In this document: positions 25,156 through 32,932 of the stretch, in pieces | Numbering within the stretch: position 1 is the stretch's first letter | Layout: each line of letters opens with the position of its first letter | Assembly (NCBI RefSeq): GCF_049331405.1 | Contig: NZ_CP186274.1 | Location: 8,122,001-8,186,000 of the forward strand | Length of the DNA: 64,000 nucleotides | DNA from: PoT sp049331405 | GTDB lineage: Bacteria; Planctomycetota; Planctomycetia; Isosphaerales; Isosphaeraceae | Reading direction: 5' to 3' | Translations under genes and position numbers: made by a program | The notes under the pieces: generated by a model | The model's input: only the letters and a program-made list of their open reading frames with translations | Databases searched by the model: none | Told to the model about the DNA's origin: nothing

Positions 25156-26289
25156 TTATGATCCGATGGCAACTCCTGAGGTACGGTCGAACCAGACGGC
25201 TTGGCGAAGGTCGAGTCTCAGGAGCAAGCTCTCTCCGACACGATTTCGAGCATGGGCCGGCAATCGCACACTCAGCGAATGGGGACCGCATTTGACCTCA
25301 CCGAGCGTTTCATGTCCGAGCCGATCCAGCCTCCGCAACTCAACATTCAACTTCGGCGACGCTTCGGGGGTTGTCTCATCTTCTTGTATCTCCGCAAGAG
25401 ACAGGGCTTCGGCTCGAATCCCAAGCTCAACCGATTGCACAACGGCTTCGTCCTTTGAAGGAGTTGGGCATGCTCCTCGAGGTACGTCCCAGGCGATTGC
25501 AGGATCAACACCAAGCAACTTGATCCGCAACCCCTTTGGGTTGAGCGTGGCGTCACAAGGGAGCAGATTCATCGGAGGCTGGCCGACGAACGTAGCGACG
25601 AACCGACTCGCGGGGTGGTCGTAGACCTCGAGGGGGCTGCCAAGTTGGACGATGCGGCCCCCGTCAATTACGGCAATGCGATCGCCGAGCGACATGGCCT
25701 CCGCCTGGTCGTGCGTCACGAGGACCGTTGTGATCTCGAGGCGTCGATGCAACTCGGCAAGCTCGGCTCGCAACGAGACCCGCAATGGTGCGTCCAGACT
25801 GGAAAACGGCTCGTCGAGGAGAATTACGCGAGTCTTGCGGGCGATCGCCCTTCCCAGTGCGACCCGTTGACGCTGCCCTCCCGACAGGGAACGCGGCATG
25901 CGCCTAAGGACTTCGGAAAGGCCCAGGCGATCGGCCACCGAGGCAACCGCAACGCGGGTTTCATCCTTCGGGGTTGACCGGGCTCGCAGGCCGAAGGCGA
26001 GGTTGTCGAACACGTTCAGGTGGGGATATAGCGCAGGGGTCTGGAAGACCATCGCCACGTCGCGGTCGCGAGGCGTCCGTCGATCCACCCGCTCGCCGCC
26101 GATCCAGATCTCTCCCGAGCTCGGCGACTCCAGGCCCGCGATCGATCTCAGGAGCGTACTCTTCCCCGAGCCCGACGGGCCGACCGCCACGAAGAACTCG
26201 CCATCCTGGATATCAAGGTCGATCCCTTCGAGGGCCTTCACGCCATTGGGATAGATCTTCGAGACACCTCGCAACGAGATACTGGCCAA
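25156..26289 (-). CDS. ABC transporter ATP-binding protein, MalK/UgpC-like
   Basis: 377 residues starting at TTG 26289 (GTGAGG about 5 bases upstream). Nucleotide-binding domain: Walker A GPSGSGKS, Q-loop MVFQTPALYPHLNV, signature LSGGQRQRVALGRAIA, Walker B VILLDEPFSSLDAP and the H-loop LVTHDQAEAM. The C-terminal 130 residues form the TOBE/regulatory region found in sugar-type importers (MalK, UgpC). No permease or binding-protein gene is adjacent, so it is an orphan ATPase that may energise transporters encoded elsewhere. It lies 123 bases upstream of eutB on the same strand; whether they are functionally linked is unclear. Confidence 0.92.
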   Translation of the reverse strand: MASISLRGVSKIYPNGVKALEGIDLDIQDGEFFVAVGPSGSGKSTLLRSIAGLESPSSGEIWIGGERVDRRTPRDRDVAMVFQTPALYPHLNVFDNLAFGLRARSTPKDETRVAVASVADRLGLSEVLRRMPRSLSGGQRQRVALGRAIARKTRVILLDEPFSSLDAPLRVSLRAELAELHRRLEITTVLVTHDQAEAMSLGDRIAVIDGGRIVQLGSPLEVYDHPASRFVATFVGQPPMNLLPCDATLNPKGLRIKLLGVDPAIAWDVPRGACPTPSKDEAVVQSVELGIRAEALSLAEIQEDETTPEASPKLNVELRRLDRLGHETLGEVKCGPHSLSVRLPAHARNRVGESLLLRLDLRQAVWFDRTSGVAIGS

Positions 26290-26627
26290 GGTTGCCTCAC
26301 CTTCACCTAAGGCAGTTCGACCGAAATTCCAAAATCCGCAGACGAATTCACCTGTCTAACACCGATAAATCTTCACATTTGTTGTTGACTCAACTTAAAC
26401 AACGCAGAATGATGGAGCAAACGCGTTGGAGCGACACGGTCTGAATCAGAATTCTAATCGAAACCGCACTCCTCATCGATCAGTACCGAACGGATCGATT
26501 CCAAACGACACAGGCTCGCCAAGGATTGTTGCCCCGTAGAAAGCCATAGTGTTAAACTTTCTGCAAAGGCTCGGGCACCCTCTGGGCTCGACGCGGGAAG
26601 ACTTCGAGGATAGCAGGAGTTGATCCG
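26290..26627. other. Divergent promoter region, AT-richer than flanks
   Basis: About 340 bases between the ABC ATPase (minus) and the DUF1501 gene (plus). Around 26378-26402 GTTGTTGACTCAACTTAAAC contains an imperfect GTTGTT/AACAAC inverted repeat and a TTGACT -35-like element. AGGAG at about 26614 serves the next gene. No coding sequence supported. Confidence 0.5.
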
Positions 26628-27797
26628 ATGTTCGCACTCCCCGATTCGTCCCAGGCTCGAAATGGAATGACCCGTCGAGAGGCCCTCCGCCTCGCGTCCT
26701 TCGCTTCTCTGGGAGCAAGTCTGAGCGGTCTCGGACGCCCTTCCTCAAAGGCGAGCACCATCAGCCCCGACATTTCTTGCATCGTGATCTGGCTCCAGGG
26801 CGGGATGAGTCACATCGATAGCTTCGACCCCAAGCCTGAGGCCCCGAGCGAATTCCGCGGCGAGTTCAAGGCGATCGATACGAATGTCCCGGGGATTCGG
26901 ATCAGTGAAGCCCTGCCGAAGCTCGCACGACTTCAGGACAAGTACACGATCGTCCGATCGCTCGATCCTCGGAACGGTACGCACGGAGTGGCCGATGCGT
27001 ACATGCTTTCGGGGCGGATGTTTCGCCCCTCGGAACCCTTGCCGTCCTTTGGTTCCGTCGTCTCGAAGCTCAAAGGGGGTCGCAGCGGGATGCCGCCCTA
27101 TGTCCAGTTTGGAGAGGCTCTCGACCATAGCTTCGGCGCAGGACTCGCCGGCGGCCTCGGCCGCGAGCACGACCCCATCGTTCTGAATGGCCACGGAGCC
27201 GAATCCCGACGATGCCCGGCGCTCGGAGATTCGACCCAGCTTCGTCGCGTCATCGAGACTCATCGCGAAGACCCTCAGCTTCGCGAGGGTTACGGACGAA
27301 ACGGCCTGGGTGAACGCTGCCTCCTCGCCCGCCGGCTGATCGAGTCGGGCGTCCGGTTCGTCACCGTGACCGACAGCGGTTGGGATACCCACTCGAACCA
27401 GTTCGTCTCGCTTCGCCATCGGTTGTTGCCCCGGCTCGACTCGGCCCTCTCCACTCTCCTGCAAGACTTGACGGATCGTGGGTTGTTGGAGACCACGTTG
27501 GTCCTGACACTCAGCGACTTCGGCCGATCGCCTCGCATCAACGACACAGCCGGACGCGACCACTGGGCGCACGCCGGTTCGGCCCTGATCGCGGGCGGAG
27601 GTCTCGTCGGGGGTGAGGTTTGGGGCGAAACCGACGCCAAGGGAGAGGCCCCGTTCGACTCGCCATGTTATCCCGAAGATCTCGCCACCACCTTGTACCA
27701 TCGTCTGAGGATTGACCCCGTCCTGGCCAGCACCACCCCAGTCGAACCTTTCGCTACGAATCAAGATCATGGACGCGTGATTGGATCATGGATCTGA
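26628..27797 (+). CDS. DUF1501 domain protein (short form)
   Basis: 389 residues with a twin-arginine-like N-terminus (TRREALRLASFASLGASLSG). DUF1501 features: IVIWLQGGMSHIDSFDPKPEAP, GIRISEALPKLARL, RSLDPRNGTHGVADAYMLSGR, GLGERCLLARRLIESGVRFVTV, GWDTHSNQF, RGLLETTLVLTLSDFGRSPRIN, GRDHWAHAGSALIAGGG and the late DLATTLYHRLRID. The family resembles alkaline phosphatase/sulfatase folds but has no proven activity. The stretch between EHDPIVL and YGRNGLGE is about 45 residues, shorter than I expect for the family, so an internal deletion is possible. AGGAG supports the start. The paired DUF1549 gene follows after 276 bases. Confidence 0.88.
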   Translation: MFALPDSSQARNGMTRREALRLASFASLGASLSGLGRPSSKASTISPDISCIVIWLQGGMSHIDSFDPKPEAPSEFRGEFKAIDTNVPGIRISEALPKLARLQDKYTIVRSLDPRNGTHGVADAYMLSGRMFRPSEPLPSFGSVVSKLKGGRSGMPPYVQFGEALDHSFGAGLAGGLGREHDPIVLNGHGAESRRCPALGDSTQLRRVIETHREDPQLREGYGRNGLGERCLLARRLIESGVRFVTVTDSGWDTHSNQFVSLRHRLLPRLDSALSTLLQDLTDRGLLETTLVLTLSDFGRSPRINDTAGRDHWAHAGSALIAGGGLVGGEVWGETDAKGEAPFDSPCYPEDLATTLYHRLRIDPVLASTTPVEPFATNQDHGRVIGSWI

Positions 27798-28073
27798 CGC
27801 AACGGTCGTCCTGGGTTGCACTCCCGACGCGACGTGAGGCGACCCATAAGCTCAAGACGCATTGAATTTCGAATCGGATCTACAGAATGCCGTCGTTTTC
27901 GATTCCTTTCTCGGCCACAGCGTCGTAGGATGAAAATCAAAAGTATGGCGTCTTGCCGGCCCGCTGGACCTCATTCTCAGGGACTCTCTCCCGCCTGAGA
28001 ACAGCTCACGCCTTTCGTGACGAGTTCGTGGACGCAAGCCGACCACCCTCCGCCGTCGGGGAGTGATTGATAC

Positions 28074-30446
28074 ATGGCATATTCCTCGTGGAAACGGGCG
28101 CTTTCGATCGCCGTCGCCGGATGGCTGATCTCGCCCATCACTCAGGCCGCGGAGCCTGCCAAGGAAACGGCGGCGAGCCCAGCACCGGCCACGCCTGAGA
28201 AACCGGCCCCTCCCGAAACGTTCGACGCCGAGAAGCGCGAACACTGGGCCTATCAGATCCCCAAGCGGCCCGAGCTGCCGTCGATTAAAGAGGAAGGTTG
28301 GGTCAAGAACCCTATCGATCGCTTCATACTCGCCGGGCTCGAGGAGATGGACTACCCTCACTCGGCCGAGGCCGATAAGGCGGCATTGATCCGTCGCGTG
28401 ACGTATGACCTCACGGGGCTCCCTCCGACGCCGAAGGAAGTCGAAGCCTTCCAGGCCGACACGCGAGGAGATGCCTACGAACGTCTCGTCGATCGCCTGC
28501 TCGATAGCCCCCATTACGGCGAGCGCTGGGCGCAGCACTGGCTCGACCTCGCCCACTTCGCCGAGACGAATGGGTTCGAGCTCGACGCAGAACGCCCCGA
28601 CGCCTGGCGATATCGCGACTGGGTGGTCAATGCCCTCAACGCCGACATGCCTTACGACCAGTTCGTGAACCTGCAACTCGCCGGCGACGAATTCGCTCCG
28701 GGGGATGTCAATGCCCTGATCGCCACCGGATTCGGCCGCTGCGGTCCCCGAGAGATCGTTGGGGGCAACATCGACCCCGTGGTCAAGCGTCAATCCGAAC
28801 TCACGGAGATCACCGGCACGGTCGGATCCGTCTTCCTCGGTCTGACGATCGCCTGCGCCCGCTGCCACGACCACAAGTTCGACGCCCTACCCACGACCGA
28901 CTATTACCGGCTTCAGTCGTTCTTCGCCGGCGCCAAGATGGTCGAGAAGCCTATCGCGACCGACGCCGAAAAGGCTTCTTACGACGCGGCAGTGAAGGCC
29001 ATCGCCGAGAAGACAGGCCCACTCAAGCAGAAGATGGCCGAACTCGAGGCCCCCTACCGCGCCGCCCTACTAGCCAGGAAGAAGAGCATGCTCACCGACA
29101 ACGAGCGTGCGATCCTGGCGATCCCCGAGAAAGAGCGAACACCGGTCCAGCAACGGCTGGCGGAAGGGATCAACACCACGCTCAACGTGACCTGGGAAGA
29201 AGTCGTCGCGGCCGTCGCCAAGAATCCCGCTGACGAGGTCCGACGCGAAAAGCTCAAGCTCGAGATCTACGCGTTCGAGGTCAAGCTCCCCCGTCCCCCC
29301 GCCCAGGCCATGGCGCTAGTCGATGACGGTAAGGAAGCCCCCGAGACACACGTCGCCAAGCGTGGCGATCCCAAGGCCCACGGGCCGATGGTGATCCCCC
29401 GTCCCCCGGGCGTCGTCCTCGCGTCGCTGCCGAGCGAGGCCTTCTCTGAAGCCTCGGTGAAGCCGACCGACTCGACCACAGGGCGCCGGCAGGCCCTCGC
29501 CAGTTGGCTCACACGTCCCGACAATCCCTTGACCTCTCGCGTGATGGTCAATCGGCTCTGGCAGCACCACTTCGGCCGAGGCATCGTCGCGACGCCGAAC
29601 GACTTTGGCGTGCGAGGCGAGGCTCCGACGCATCCCGAGTTGCTCGACTGGCTCGCCACCGAGCTCATTGGCCAGGGTTGGAAGCTCAAGCCGATCCACC
29701 GGCTCATGGTGACCTCGGCGACTTATCGCCAGACGAGTGCCCAGCCGGCCAACAAGGGCGAGGCGAAGCAGGCCACCGACGACCCGGAAAACACGACCCT
29801 CTGGCGGATGAATCGCCGACGCCTCGACGCCGAGAGCCTCCGCGATGCCATGCTCGTCGCCTCCGGCGAGCTCAACCCGAAGATGGGAGGGCCCAGCGTC
29901 CTCGCACCTCTCGAGAAGGAAGTCGAGGACCTGATCTTCACCGAGGCCGAGGTCGTCGACCTCTGGCCGGTCACGCCCGACCCTTCGGAGCACGTGCGTC
30001 GCTCACTCTACCTCTTCCGCAAGCGTAACGTCCGATACCCGCTCTTCGACGCCTTCGACGCCCCTGATACGCAAACAGCCTGTGCCGAACGCGGGGTCAG
30101 CACGCACGCCTTGCAGGCCCTCGTGCTGATGAATAGCGATTACTCCGTCGCCCGGGCTCGAGCTCTCTCGAGCCGGATCTTCCGAGAGGAACCGGGGAAC
30201 CGTGAGGCTCGAATCCGACATGCCTATCGGATCGTGCTGGCCCGCGATCCCAAGCCCAAAGAGCTTGAGCAGGCTTCGGCGTTTCTCGATGGGCAGACGC
30301 AACGGTTGCTCGCCCAGTCTAAGGGGGGACAGGTCTCGGAAAAGGCAGGCTTCGATCCCGAGGCCTTCAAGGCAGCCTCCGAGGCGGCCTGGGTCGACTT
30401 CTCGCTGGCCATGCTCAACCGCAATGAGTTCGTCTACGTCCCTTGA
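28074..30446 (+). CDS. DUF1549/DUF1553 domain protein
   Basis: 790 residues with a signal peptide (about 1-25, ending SPITQAAEPA). The DUF1549 part starts at VKNPIDRFILAGLEEM and contains RVTYDLTGLPPTPKEVEAF, LLDSPHYGERWAQHWLDLAHFAETNGFE and the CxxCH-like IACARCHDHKFDALPTTDYY motif. A charged coiled region (about 290-400) leads to DUF1553: RRQALASWLTRPDNPLTSRVMVNRLWQHHFGRGIV, THPELLDWLATELIG, RLDAESLRDAML and TALQALVLMNSDYS-like QALVLMNSDYSVA. Such proteins are encoded next to DUF1501 genes in planctomycetes and are exported; activity is unproven. No separate cytochrome c domain is visible. DUF1501 genes flank it on both sides. Confidence 0.93.
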   Translation: MAYSSWKRALSIAVAGWLISPITQAAEPAKETAASPAPATPEKPAPPETFDAEKREHWAYQIPKRPELPSIKEEGWVKNPIDRFILAGLEEMDYPHSAEADKAALIRRVTYDLTGLPPTPKEVEAFQADTRGDAYERLVDRLLDSPHYGERWAQHWLDLAHFAETNGFELDAERPDAWRYRDWVVNALNADMPYDQFVNLQLAGDEFAPGDVNALIATGFGRCGPREIVGGNIDPVVKRQSELTEITGTVGSVFLGLTIACARCHDHKFDALPTTDYYRLQSFFAGAKMVEKPIATDAEKASYDAAVKAIAEKTGPLKQKMAELEAPYRAALLARKKSMLTDNERAILAIPEKERTPVQQRLAEGINTTLNVTWEEVVAAVAKNPADEVRREKLKLEIYAFEVKLPRPPAQAMALVDDGKEAPETHVAKRGDPKAHGPMVIPRPPGVVLASLPSEAFSEASVKPTDSTTGRRQALASWLTRPDNPLTSRVMVNRLWQHHFGRGIVATPNDFGVRGEAPTHPELLDWLATELIGQGWKLKPIHRLMVTSATYRQTSAQPANKGEAKQATDDPENTTLWRMNRRRLDAESLRDAMLVASGELNPKMGGPSVLAPLEKEVEDLIFTEAEVVDLWPVTPDPSEHVRRSLYLFRKRNVRYPLFDAFDAPDTQTACAERGVSTHALQALVLMNSDYSVARARALSSRIFREEPGNREARIRHAYRIVLARDPKPKELEQASAFLDGQTQRLLAQSKGGQVSEKAGFDPEAFKAASEAAWVDFSLAMLNRNEFVYVP

Positions 30447-30479
30447 GAGACGCGGACAATCGAAGTCGAACATAGGCTC

Positions 30480-31982
30480 ATGCTCAGGTCTGGATTCGCG
30501 TCAAAGGTCGTGAACCAAGGCTCTTCGGATCTCACGAACATGCGACATAAACGCTGCCCGGGTCCCCAAGGTTACTCGCCGTTGAGCCGTCGAGACTTCC
30601 TGAGTACGGCCGGCAACGGGTTCGGGATGCTCGGGCTCTCGTATCTGCTGCAAAACCAGGCGATGGCCTCAGTCTCCTCGAATCCGCTCGCGGCCAAGGT
30701 GGGGCACTTCCCGGCCAAGGCGAAGCGCTGCATCTTCCTGTTCATGACCGGCGGCCCGAGCCACATGGACATCTTCGATCCCAAGCCTGCGCTGAACAAG
30801 CTGGACGGCCAGCGGCTCCCGCCGAGCTTCGGGAAGGTCCATAGCGAGTTCCTCGAGGATGACCCCCTCTGCCTCGGCTCGCATCGCAAATTCGGAAAGT
30901 ATGGCGAGTCCGGCATGGACATGTCGGACCTCGTGCCGCACATGCACAAGCACGCCGACGACATCGCCCTGATCCGCTCCTGCGTGGCCGACAGCGTCGT
31001 TCACGCGCCGGCGATGTATCAGATGAACACGGGGCGCATCTTCATGGGCTATCCGAGCCTGGGAAGCTGGGCCACCTATGGGCTCGGCTCCGAGAGCGAG
31101 GAACTGCCCTCCTTCGTCGTGATGACCCAGCCCGAGGGCACGCCCGAGGGGGGCGCCCCGTGCTGGGGAGCAGGCCTGCTCCCCGCACAGTACCAGGGGA
31201 CCCTCTTCCGTAGCGGCCCGGCGCCGATCGTCAACCTGAAACCCCCCGCCGAATTCTCCTCGGCCCAGCAGCGGGCGACGCTCGACCTCCTCGGCGAGAT
31301 GAATGCCGAGGGGACCGATCCTTCCGACACCGAACTCTCAGCTCGCATCGCCAGCTACGAGCTCGCCTTCCGAATGCAGAGTGCGGCCCCCGAGGCGGTC
31401 GACCTCAGCCGTGAGACGGCCGAGACCAAGACCCTCTACGGCCTCGATAACCCGAGGACGGCCGAGTTTGGCACACGCTGCCTGCTCGCCCGTAGGCTCG
31501 TGGAGCGGGGCGTCCGCTTCGTCCAGCTCTACTCGGGTGGCGGCCCCGTCGCGATGCAGTGGGACGCCCACGACGACATCAATGCCAACCACGAGAAGAT
31601 GTGCGGGCTGACAGACCAACCGGTCTCGGCGCTCCTCACCGACCTTAAGCGTCGCGGATTACTGGAAGACACTCTCGTCATCTGGGGTGCCGAGTTCGGC
31701 CGCACTCCCGTCTGCCAGAAGGGCGGGCGAGGCCGCGACCACAACGCAACCGGCTTCACGATGTGGATGGCAGGCGGCGGCGTCAAAGGGGGGTCAATCG
31801 TCGGCGCGACCGACGAGATCGGCCTCAACGCGATCGAGGAAAGGGCCCACGTCAACGACATCCACGCCACGATCCTGCACCTGATGGGGCTCGATCACAA
31901 GAAGCTGACCGTGCTCCACAACGGCCGCGACGAACGCCTTACCGACGTGGGGGGGCGCGTGCTCAAGAAGGTCCTCGCTTGA
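30480..31982 (+). CDS. DUF1501 domain protein (full length)
   Basis: 500 residues; ATG 30480 is used, with ATG 30540 (MRHKRCPGPQGYSPLSRRDF) as an alternative since neither has a strong ribosome binding site. SRRDFLSTAGNGFGMLGLSYLL is a twin-arginine-type signal. The DUF1501 core is complete: CIFLFMTGGPSHMDIFDPKP, LPPSFGKVHSEFLE, LIRSCVADSVVHAPAMYQMNTGR, YPSLGSWATYGLGSE, GTRCLLARRLVERGVRFVQLY, RGLLEDTLVIWGAEFGRTP, GRDHNATGFTMWMAGGGVKGG and HATILHLMGLDHKKLT. It starts 34 bases after the DUF1549/1553 gene, consistent with one transcript and a shared pathway at the cell surface. Confidence 0.93.
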   Translation: MLRSGFASKVVNQGSSDLTNMRHKRCPGPQGYSPLSRRDFLSTAGNGFGMLGLSYLLQNQAMASVSSNPLAAKVGHFPAKAKRCIFLFMTGGPSHMDIFDPKPALNKLDGQRLPPSFGKVHSEFLEDDPLCLGSHRKFGKYGESGMDMSDLVPHMHKHADDIALIRSCVADSVVHAPAMYQMNTGRIFMGYPSLGSWATYGLGSESEELPSFVVMTQPEGTPEGGAPCWGAGLLPAQYQGTLFRSGPAPIVNLKPPAEFSSAQQRATLDLLGEMNAEGTDPSDTELSARIASYELAFRMQSAAPEAVDLSRETAETKTLYGLDNPRTAEFGTRCLLARRLVERGVRFVQLYSGGGPVAMQWDAHDDINANHEKMCGLTDQPVSALLTDLKRRGLLEDTLVIWGAEFGRTPVCQKGGRGRDHNATGFTMWMAGGGVKGGSIVGATDEIGLNAIEERAHVNDIHATILHLMGLDHKKLTVLHNGRDERLTDVGGRVLKKVLA

Positions 31983-32025
31983 GGACCTGGCCGGATTCTG
32001 CCATCAGAGCACGAGACGAACGCGA

Positions 32026-32051
32026 CGGCCCGGGATTTCACTCCTGGGCCG
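32026..32051 (+). terminator. Terminator after the DUF1501 gene
   Basis: CGGCCCGGGA pairs with TCCTGGGCCG (one G-T pair) around a short loop, followed by TTTCGATTT. It lies 44 bases after the stop at 31982. Confidence 0.75.
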
Positions 32052-32273
32052 TTTCGATTTCATGACGATTTCAGGTCATTCGTGAGCGTTGGACAACGTC
32101 GTCAAATGTTCGGGCGATTCTCGCGAGCATGATATTCGCTCAGGTATCCAAACTCGAGATTTCAACCTGACCAGGTTAGATCGCGTACCTCGGGCACCCT
32201 GATTCCCAGAAAACGGAAGATCGCTGCAAACTCTAACCATCCACTCCGTTTCACGGATTCAGGATTCGAAATG

Positions 32274-32311
32274 AAAAAGGGGCGAGTGGCCGCAAATGGG
32301 CCCCTCGCCCC
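32274..32311 (-). terminator. Terminator after the cysteine-rich secreted protein
   Basis: On the minus strand GGGGCGAG (32311-32304) and CTCGCCCC (32286-32279) pair, with a T5 run at 32278-32274 right after the stem. It lies about 20 bases after the stop of the gene at 32332-32685. Confidence 0.85.
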
Positions 32312-32331
32312 TGAGGCTTAGATCCAGAGGA

Positions 32332-32685
32332 TCAATAGCCCTGGCCCGAGGGCAGGACCTGAGCCGAAGGAGCAACGGTCTCGCAGACCGGGGCAGCGTA
32401 AACCGGGGCCGCACAAACAACGGCCTGCTTCTTGTGGCAGCCGAGCTTGAACTTCGGCATCTTGAAGCCACCGAAGCCGCACTTCTTCGGGGCGGGGGCG
32501 CAGGCCACGGGGGCGGGGGCGCAAACCGGGGCCGGGGCGGGGACGTAGCAAGGGGCCGGGGCGGCAACCACGCAGGCGGGGGCCGGGGCGGCGCACTTCT
32601 TCTTGTGGCAGGCGCTCGCGTCGCTGCTCAGGACCAGGGAGCCGATGACGCCGGTGAGGGCAAGAATCGTCAGTTGCCGTCGCAT
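32332..32685 (-). CDS. Secreted Cys/Pro/Ala-rich repeat protein
   Basis: 117 residues. GGAGA precedes ATG 32685 by 8 bases. A signal peptide (LTILALTGVIGSLVLSSDASA) is cut at about residue 25; the mature part begins with CHKKKC and consists of PAPAC, PAPC, PAPAPVC and APAPVACAPAP repeats, then a basic stretch GFGGFKMPKFKLGCHKK and further VC pairs. There are 10 cysteines, all in the mature part, and two copies of a CHKK motif, which suggests metal binding or disulfide cross-linking in the envelope. No named family recognised; short PAPAP-Cys proteins of this type occur in planctomycetes. A strong terminator follows. Confidence 0.8.
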   Translation of the reverse strand: MRRQLTILALTGVIGSLVLSSDASACHKKKCAAPAPACVVAAPAPCYVPAPAPVCAPAPVACAPAPKKCGFGGFKMPKFKLGCHKKQAVVCAAPVYAAPVCETVAPSAQVLPSGQGY

Positions 32686-32932
32686 TCAGGTGTCTCCAAA
32701 ATTATAAGTGGACGAGGCGGGAATCACACTTTGCGGGAGTTTTCGCGTTGGTGGGTTTGAGCAAATTGGATACCCGCCCGAAACGTAGGGTAAAGAGTCG
32801 AGCATCTCATAGCAACCCGTTTTTGAGGCTAGGGAAAATAAATAGAGTGTAAGGTGTGGACTGTTAGGGATTTGCCGATTATTCAGTCTTTCGGAACCTA
32901 CGAATTCCTTCGAAATTCTCCTAGAGATCGCG

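Larger units (their letters stand above)
31983..32331. other. Convergent intergenic region with two terminators
   Basis: About 350 bases between the DUF1501 gene (plus) and the cysteine-rich gene (minus). It contains a terminator for each side (32026-32051 and 32274-32311, listed separately). Between them (32060-32270) I see no gene or structured RNA. Confidence 0.6.

Noticed and set aside
24970..25160. Possible cobalamin riboswitch upstream of eutB.
   Set aside because: No B12-box or typical paired structure was recognised in the 123-base gap.
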